NCBI GenBank assembly: GCA_947382415.1
Contig: CANCYO010000006.1
Coordinates: forward strand, 1 to 64,000
Reading direction: 5' to 3'
Origin: an uncultured Lachnospiraceae bacterium
GTDB lineage: Bacteria; Bacillota; Clostridia; Lachnospirales; Lachnospiraceae
DNA length: 64,000 bases
Shown here: positions 58,805 to 64,000 of the stretch, piece after piece
Position numbering within the stretch: the stretch's first letter is position 1
Layout: each line of letters starts with the position of its first letter
Made by a program: the position numbers and the translations under genes
The notes under the pieces: model-generated
Told to the model about the DNA's origin: nothing
The model's database searches: none
Seen by the model: only the letters and a program-made list of their open reading frames with translations

Positions 58805-60186
58805 ATGTTACTACCGTTGTTTTTTTGTTCCCGGTCCCTGTCTATATGCTGCAGAAATACTCTGCCCAGCACGATTGACACCAGAAAGGAGAGCACAAAC
58901 GCCACGGGCTGCGCTTCCTGAATCCCCGCCATGCCTCTTGTATGCGCCAGCAAAAGCAATACCGGAATAAAGATCAGTCCGCTCCTGAGAGAAGAGGAAA
59001 AGGATGCCAGCAGTCTCTGCCCCGTGCTCTGGAACCCCATCTCTGTCACCATGGTCAGCGGCACTCCAATCAGAGTGGCGCTCTGCAGGCGCAGGGCACG
59101 AACCGCATAATGCAGCACCTGCACATCATCCCGAAACAGCCGGACAATGGGTTCTGCAAACACAAATACCGGAACCGCCGTCACGATCAAGAGTCCTTCC
59201 GCCAAAACCAAAGTAAACCAGAAGGCTTTCTTCACACGGTCATATTTGCGCGCGCCAAAGTTAAAGCTGCTCACCGGCTGGAATCCCTGGCCGATACCGA
59301 TGGCCAGCGCCATCACAAAAAAGGCAATGCGCGAAACGATACTCATGGCCGCAACGGCTGCATCCCCATAGACTGAGGCGCTGCCGTTGAGCAGAATTGT
59401 AGCCACACTGTTTAACACCTGCCGCAGCAGACTCGGAAAACCTGTGGCCGCCACATTACCCGAAGTCCTCAGATGAATGTCCACACAGGAAATACGGATT
59501 CTGGTCTGTGTCCTCCCCGTAAGGAACATGCTCAGGAGGATTAAGAAGCTGATGATTTGTGATACTGCCGTGGAAATACCCGCTCCATGGATACCCAGGT
59601 CCAATCCAAATATCAAAACTGCGTCTCCTGCAATATTGAGCACCGCCCCCGTCATCAGACCGCACATTCCCAGCTTGGCCCGGCCCTCGTACCTCAGCAG
59701 ATTATTCATGGTCAGACTGGCCGTCATGAAGGGCGCTGCCACAAGGATCCACAGAATATAGTCCTTGGCATAAGGCGCGATGGTATCGGTACTCCCCAGC
59801 GCATACACAAGAGGATCCAGGCCGAAAAAGCTGCAAATGCCGATCACCGCCCCCAGAAACAGAGACATGAAAAAGCCCGTGGAAGTATATCTTGTAGCCC
59901 CATCCGTGTCTTTATTGCCCAGACTCCGGGACATGATGCTGCCGGCGCCCTGCCCGCACATAAAGCCTACTGCCTGCAGAATGGACATGAATCCGAACAC
60001 CACTCCCACCGCACCGCTGGCGCTGTTTCCCAGTGTCCCCACAAAAGCGGTGTCTACCACATTATATACGTTCGTCACCATCATGCTGATCACGGTGGGG
60101 ACCGCCAGCGTGGCCACCAGTTTCGGTATGGGCGTCTCCGTCATTCTCACATACTGCTTATCCTGTTGCTCCAAAACCTGTTCCAT
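58801..60186 (-). CDS. MATE family efflux transporter (second)
   Basis: The 461-residue protein has about twelve hydrophobic segments in two MatE repeats. IPKLVATLAVPTVISMMVTN, VVDTAFVGTLGNSASGAVGV and MCGQGAGSIMSRSLGNKDTD are typical of the clostridial MATE subgroup; the second repeat has IGIGQGFQPVSSFNFGARKY. It is distinct from the exporter at 1717. ATG 60186 is chosen because GAGGAG lies eight bases upstream; ATG 60192 is too close and the frame to 60231 has no ribosome site. Confidence 0.93.
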   Translation of the reverse strand: MEQVLEQQDKQYVRMTETPIPKLVATLAVPTVISMMVTNVYNVVDTAFVGTLGNSASGAVGVVFGFMSILQAVGFMCGQGAGSIMSRSLGNKDTDGATRYTSTGFFMSLFLGAVIGICSFFGLDPLVYALGSTDTIAPYAKDYILWILVAAPFMTASLTMNNLLRYEGRAKLGMCGLMTGAVLNIAGDAVLIFGLDLGIHGAGISTAVSQIISFLILLSMFLTGRTQTRIRISCVDIHLRTSGNVAATGFPSLLRQVLNSVATILLNGSASVYGDAAVAAMSIVSRIAFFVMALAIGIGQGFQPVSSFNFGARKYDRVKKAFWFTLVLAEGLLIVTAVPVFVFAEPIVRLFRDDVQVLHYAVRALRLQSATLIGVPLTMVTEMGFQSTGQRLLASFSSSLRSGLIFIPVLLLLAHTRGMAGIQEAQPVAFVLSFLVSIVLGRVFLQHIDRDREQKNNGSNI

Positions 60187-60238
60187 GATCATATCTCCTC
60201 GTTTTTGTCCTGATTTATCTCTGCCTGTCATATTATAT

Positions 60239-60273
60239 TCGGGCTGAAAGCTCCGGAGGAGCCCTCAGCCCGA
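60239..60273. terminator. Hairpin between chemoreceptor and MATE genes
   Basis: TCGGGCTGA/TCAGCCCGA (60239-60247 with 60265-60273) forms a nine-bp stem with an internal GCTCC/GGAGC pair. On the plus strand it is followed by TTTTAT, but no plus-strand gene ends here; on the minus strand, where the receptor gene ends, the tail is AATATAATATG. Weak terminator or processing hairpin. Confidence 0.45.
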
Positions 60274-60311
60274 TTTTATCACAAGCCCTATCTGATAACA
60301 CACAAAACAGC

Positions 60312-62003
60312 CTATCTTCTTCTCTGTCCGCGAAGCCTGAACTTCTGTACAGAATTCTTTAACTCCTCCGCCTGATTCTCCAGCTCTCTGGCCGATGCCG
60401 CCGACTGTTCCGCATTTGAAGCATTGCTCTGTACTACCTGAGAAATCTGGGCCATACCCTGAGTCACCTGCTCTAACGACTGAGCCTGCTGCCTTGCGGA
60501 CTCTGCGATCCGGTCTACCACACCGGCCGTCTTCTGGCCGCTGGCCACAACCGCAGCAAGCGCCTCCGTAGTCTCCGCCGACAGATCCGTACCATACCGC
60601 ACCAGCTTCACAGTGTTCTCGATAAGCTCCGTGATACTCTTGGCCGACTGATTGCTCTTATTTGCCAGATTCTGCACCTCACCTGCCACAACGGCAAATC
60701 CTTTTCCGGCCTCCCCGGCACGGGCTGCCTCCACCGCAGCATTGAGCGCCAGAATATTGGTCTGGAAAGATATATCTTCGATGGTCTTGATAATCCCGCC
60801 GATCTCCTGGGAAGCTTTCGAGATATCCTCTATGGCGACGGTCAGGTCCCCCATCCTCTCATTACAGCGCATCAGATGACTGATGGCCTCCTCCGAATAA
60901 CTCTGGGCATTGTCCGCATCCATCGAGGTGCTTCCCACCTGTCTGGATATATCCTGAACGCTGGCTGTCAGCTCCTCCACAGCCGCTGCCTGCTCCACTG
61001 TACCGCTGGACATGGACTGCGCTCCGGCTGCCACTTTTCTGGATTCCGCCAACACCTGCTCGGCCGTGGTATCGATCCGGGAAAGGGCTTTGTTGAGTGC
61101 GTCGAGAATCTGCGCCATAGCTTTCTGGATGGGCCGGAACTCTCCCCGGTAATCATCACCCACATCCAGATCCATGTTGCCCTCGGCCATCTGCGCCAGC
61201 TTATCGTCAATATCATTGATATACCGCTTCAGTTCATGCTTGGTCTCATGGATGGACTGCACCAGCATGCCAAGCTCCGAGGTATCTCCCTCCAGCGCAA
61301 ATTCTGCCGAGAGATTCCCCTGAGAGATCTCCTCCATCTGATCGCGCACCGCAACCACCGGGCGAAGCACTCTCTTTCTCACGACTATCATACTGGACAA
61401 CTGCAGGACCGCCACCAGCGCCATGGCAGCAAACATTCTGAATTTGATGGCATCCTCCTCACGGATCAGCGCCGCAACCTGCTCCGAAGTCCTGTTGTCC
61501 AGATCCGCAAGGAACTGCTCCTTGAGAGAATTGATCTTCGCGATGGAAGAGCTGTATTCCGCTCCATAGACATACTGGATGGCGCTCGCGCTGTCCCCGG
61601 AGGCAACCTGATTCATCGCTTCCTCCTCCAACGGTACCAGCTTGTTGGAAATGGCAGACATCTCGTCAATCATATCCTGCTCTTTAGAAGTGATTCCGAT
61701 CTCCTGCATTGCGGCAACACCCAGATCCCTGTTTTTGAGATGATTGATCTCATTCCAGTAATTATCATAATGCTGTTTGTCGCCGGTAGCCGCATAAGCC
61801 CGCACCTCATTGGTCAGATAGGCGGAACCGTTCATAAAACGATTGGCATTATAGGTCAGATTAAAGCGTTGTTCGCTGGCATTATTGAGCTCTGCACTCG
61901 CCCTGCTGTAAGAAAACAGGGAGAAGAGCAAAAACAGTAATGCAAGAATCGAAATTCCGTTTAAGATCAGTGTCATCAACGACTGGTTCATTGCTTTTTT
62001 CAC
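60312..62003 (-). CDS. Methyl-accepting chemotaxis protein with four-helix-bundle sensor
   Basis: The 563-residue receptor has TM1 (LNGISILALLFLLFSLFSYS), a helical outer domain of about 150 residues (4HB type), TM2 (FRMFAAMALVAVLQLSSMIV), HAMP (about 208-260) and a signalling domain with IEDISFQTNILALNAAVEAA and EAGKGFAVVAGEVQNLANKS. It starts at GTG 62003 after AAAGGAGCAGCCCAA. It follows the next receptor gene by 49 bases and is probably cotranscribed with it. Confidence 0.94.
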   Translation of the reverse strand: MKKAMNQSLMTLILNGISILALLFLLFSLFSYSRASAELNNASEQRFNLTYNANRFMNGSAYLTNEVRAYAATGDKQHYDNYWNEINHLKNRDLGVAAMQEIGITSKEQDMIDEMSAISNKLVPLEEEAMNQVASGDSASAIQYVYGAEYSSSIAKINSLKEQFLADLDNRTSEQVAALIREEDAIKFRMFAAMALVAVLQLSSMIVVRKRVLRPVVAVRDQMEEISQGNLSAEFALEGDTSELGMLVQSIHETKHELKRYINDIDDKLAQMAEGNMDLDVGDDYRGEFRPIQKAMAQILDALNKALSRIDTTAEQVLAESRKVAAGAQSMSSGTVEQAAAVEELTASVQDISRQVGSTSMDADNAQSYSEEAISHLMRCNERMGDLTVAIEDISKASQEIGGIIKTIEDISFQTNILALNAAVEAARAGEAGKGFAVVAGEVQNLANKSNQSAKSITELIENTVKLVRYGTDLSAETTEALAAVVASGQKTAGVVDRIAESARQQAQSLEQVTQGMAQISQVVQSNASNAEQSAASARELENQAEELKNSVQKFRLRGQRRR

Positions 62004-62052
62004 TTGGGCTGCTCCTTTCCATAGCTGTAGATTATCCTTTGTTTAAACTGTA

Positions 62053-64000
62053 TCAGATCTTGAAAGCATTCACCGCCTGAGTGAGCTCTCTGGCCCTGTC
62101 CTGCAGTTCCATGGTAGACTGATTCAAATGATCCATCATGGTCATCTGCTCCTTCAGAGAGTCGTTTACTGTGGACACGGAAGCCGCCGTCTCCTCGGAT
62201 ACCGCAGAAATACTCTCGATAGCCGCCAGCGTATCGTTCCTGTGCCGCTCCATGCTCTCGATAATGGACTCCAGTGAAGTGATCTCATCGATGAGATTCT
62301 TCAGATAGCCGTTCATATCACCAAATACATGAATGGTGTCGTTTACAGCCTCGGTCTGCTTGGACACGATTACCTCCGCCTGAGCCGCCACCTTCACCGT
62401 ATCATTGGCATAGCCCGCGATCTGCTCCATCACGCTGCGGATCTGTCTTGCGGCCTCGATGGTGCCGTCCGACAGCGAACTTACCGACTGCGCAACTACC
62501 GCAAATCCTCTTCCGGCCTCTCCGGCACGGGCAGCTTCAATGGAAGCGTTCAGCGCCAGCAGATTGGTCTCATTGGCAATATCATTGATGGTCTCCACGA
62601 ATTTCTCTACCTCGGAGAGACTCTCCTCGAGATTCTTGATATTGGTGGTCACATTCTTGGTAATATTGGTGGTGTCTGTGGACTTCACCGTCAGATCGTC
62701 CATGGTAGACATACCGCCCTCGATCACGCCCTTGGTGCTGCCGGTGATGCTGCCCATTCTCTGTACAGTCTCCACCGCTCTGCTGATCCGCTGCGAGAGC
62801 TCATCCATCTGAACCAGACAATTCTGCGCATCCTCCGCCTGACGGCTCACACCCTTATCCATCTCGTCCACAGCAGTGGATATCTGATTATTGGAGCTGG
62901 TGAGCACACCGGATACCTCCGACAGATTGGTGGTGGAGGCGGAAACATTTTCCGTTGTCTTCAAAACCTGCACGATCAGATTCCTGGAATTTCTGATCAT
63001 ATTGGCGATACTGCGCACCAGAAGCTTAAACTCGTCGGTTCTTCCGCGCACACTCACGGTCAGATCGCCGCCCGACACGATCTCCAGCTTGTTGCTGATC
63101 TGCCTGATAGTGGATGCGATGCCAACGATGATCAGCACACCCGCCGCAATGGCGATCAGCCAGGATACGATCACCATCAGGATCGTGACATTCTTGATGG
63201 AATCAGCGCCCGCGTTCACCAGGCTCACCGGCACCATGGCGCAGATAGCGGAGCCGTTGCGGTAGCTCTTGCTCACCATGAACAGATACTGCTGATTATT
63301 ATATGTAACGTAATCAATAATGGTAGCCGCATTGTCAGCCATGGCTTCCGTATAATAGGACTGGTTTACAAAGGAGAATTCTCCTCCCCCTGAGACTACG
63401 CCGTCCTTGAGCATCAGTTCCCTTCCGTCCGCTGTCACAAAAGCCGCGATACTGTCCTCTCCCAGACTCAGATCCTGAAGAATGCCCGCTATCCTCTCGC
63501 TGCTGTAATCTACCACGATACATGCCCGCTTGGTAGTCATGGGGCGGATATAGGAACAGGCGTAGCTGTCAGCCGAATAATCCGAATAATGCTGTGCCAG
63601 CACCTGATCGATATAATCGTGGGAACCCACCCAGCTTCCTTTCAGAGACTCAAGGCATACCGCCTCATCCTTGTCGGCCAGCTCCTCATAGAAACCGGGA
63701 ATCTCCGCATCGTCGTCATAAGTCGATACCACCTGCAGACTGTCTCCCGGAATGATATACATATTGGCCACAAAGCCGTTGCCGCCCTGCTTTACGTTCA
63801 GATCCACGGAGACGCTCTCCATGATCTCTTTCCTGGTCCACTCATTATAGACAGAACCGGTAGCCCATCTCACAAGATCCGTATCATAATATAACTGCTC
63901 GGATTCCGATACTGCCGACTCAAATCCAAAATCCAGATATTCGATGGCCATAGACATTGCCTTTGACATGGAATCCTCATAATTTTTCGTCATGCCTGTA
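62053..64000 (-). CDS. Methyl-accepting chemotaxis protein, N-terminus outside window
   Basis: At least 648 residues are present and the frame stays open to the window edge. The visible part starts inside an extracellular Cache-like sensor (EYLDFGFESAVSESEQLYYD, AFVTADGRELMLKDGVVSGG), followed by TM2 (ILMVIVSWLIAIAAGVLIIV), HAMP and a signalling domain with TINDIANETNLLALNASIEA and EAGRGFAVVAQSVSSLSDGT. The first ATG (63993) cannot be the true start, because the N-terminal transmembrane helix that must precede the sensor is missing. Confidence 0.93.
   Translation of the reverse strand, partial: TGMTKNYEDSMSKAMSMAIEYLDFGFESAVSESEQLYYDTDLVRWATGSVYNEWTRKEIMESVSVDLNVKQGGNGFVANMYIIPGDSLQVVSTYDDDAEIPGFYEELADKDEAVCLESLKGSWVGSHDYIDQVLAQHYSDYSADSYACSYIRPMTTKRACIVVDYSSERIAGILQDLSLGEDSIAAFVTADGRELMLKDGVVSGGGEFSFVNQSYYTEAMADNAATIIDYVTYNNQQYLFMVSKSYRNGSAICAMVPVSLVNAGADSIKNVTILMVIVSWLIAIAAGVLIIVGIASTIRQISNKLEIVSGGDLTVSVRGRTDEFKLLVRSIANMIRNSRNLIVQVLKTTENVSASTTNLSEVSGVLTSSNNQISTAVDEMDKGVSRQAEDAQNCLVQMDELSQRISRAVETVQRMGSITGSTKGVIEGGMSTMDDLTVKSTDTTNITKNVTTNIKNLEESLSEVEKFVETINDIANETNLLALNASIEAARAGEAGRGFAVVAQSVSSLSDGTIEAARQIRSVMEQIAGYANDTVKVAAQAEVIVSKQTEAVNDTIHVFGDMNGYLKNLIDEITSLESIIESMERHRNDTLAAIESISAVSEETAASVSTVNDSLKEQMTMMDHLNQSTMELQDRARELTQAVNAFKI

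Noticed and set aside
60239..60273. Hairpin followed by TTTT taken as a plus-strand terminator
   Set aside because: No plus-strand gene ends here, so it is kept only as a weak hairpin between two minus-strand genes.
1..64000. CRISPR arrays, tRNA/rRNA genes, prophage or insertion-sequence genes
   Set aside because: No regularly spaced direct repeats, no cloverleaf-like or rRNA segments, and no transposase, integrase or phage proteins were recognised.

Overview
The window looks like chromosomal DNA of a Gram-positive anaerobe of class Clostridia, most probably a Lachnospiraceae relative. This is inferred from strong AGGAGG-type ribosome binding sites, TTGACA/TATAAT promoters, a secretin-free Tad pilus locus with a Flp1-like pilin, a class-M sirtuin, an ABC-class predicted ATPase (PF09818 type), and repeats whose spurious translations are common in Lachnospiraceae. 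No 16S or tRNA gene is present to settle it. Most genes lie on the minus strand, so operons read right to left.

Layout. 1-5960: 5' part of carB, a hairpin-repeat cluster, a MATE exporter, a dCache chemoreceptor and a small membrane protein. 6.2-8.5 kb: iron alcohol dehydrogenase (+) and a family-2 glycosyltransferase (-) that overlap at their 3' ends. 8.5-18.3 kb: a compact Tad/Flp pilus operon (tadA, tadB, tadC, pilin, two pseudopilin-like genes, CpaB-like, a 1359-residue secreted protein with an ALK-like glycine-rich domain, and a divergent prepilin peptidase). 18.6-29.7 kb: an HPt/HD-GYP pair with its own promoter and terminator, then a chemotaxis operon (PAS histidine kinase, response regulator with a decayed HD-GYP domain, cheR, cheB, cheY, cheA, cheW, receptor). 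29.9-33 kb: a 36-residue membrane peptide, a fucose/arabinose isomerase-family protein and a xylulokinase-type kinase. 33-38.7 kb: chemoreceptor, MoxR ATPase, DUF58 protein, transglutaminase. 38.8-42.9 kb: cysK-metN-metI-metQ-rrf2. 43-44.8 kb: class-M sirtuin, a truncated dehydrogenase and a divergent HxlR regulator. 44.9-49.1 kb (+): aroA, a motif-variant carbamate kinase and a protein with about eight SHOCT-like repeats. 49.2-53.3 kb: YqeY-like, ABC-class ATPase, a second hairpin repeat, AIM24-like protein and a small membrane protein. 53.4-58.7 kb: a surface-protein gene split by one in-frame TAG codon. 58.8-64 kb: a second MATE exporter and two chemoreceptors, the last running off the window.

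How it fits together. Five chemoreceptors surround a single che operon, and no flagellar gene is present. The che operon lies just upstream of the Tad operon in transcription order, so the receptors may feed a system acting on surface appendages or on flagella encoded elsewhere; this is inference. The most unusual signals are the hairpin repeat family with compensatory arm changes, the amber-split adhesin, the multi-SHOCT protein, the orphan sirtuin beside a broken dehydrogenase, and the Tad locus with its giant putative adhesin.
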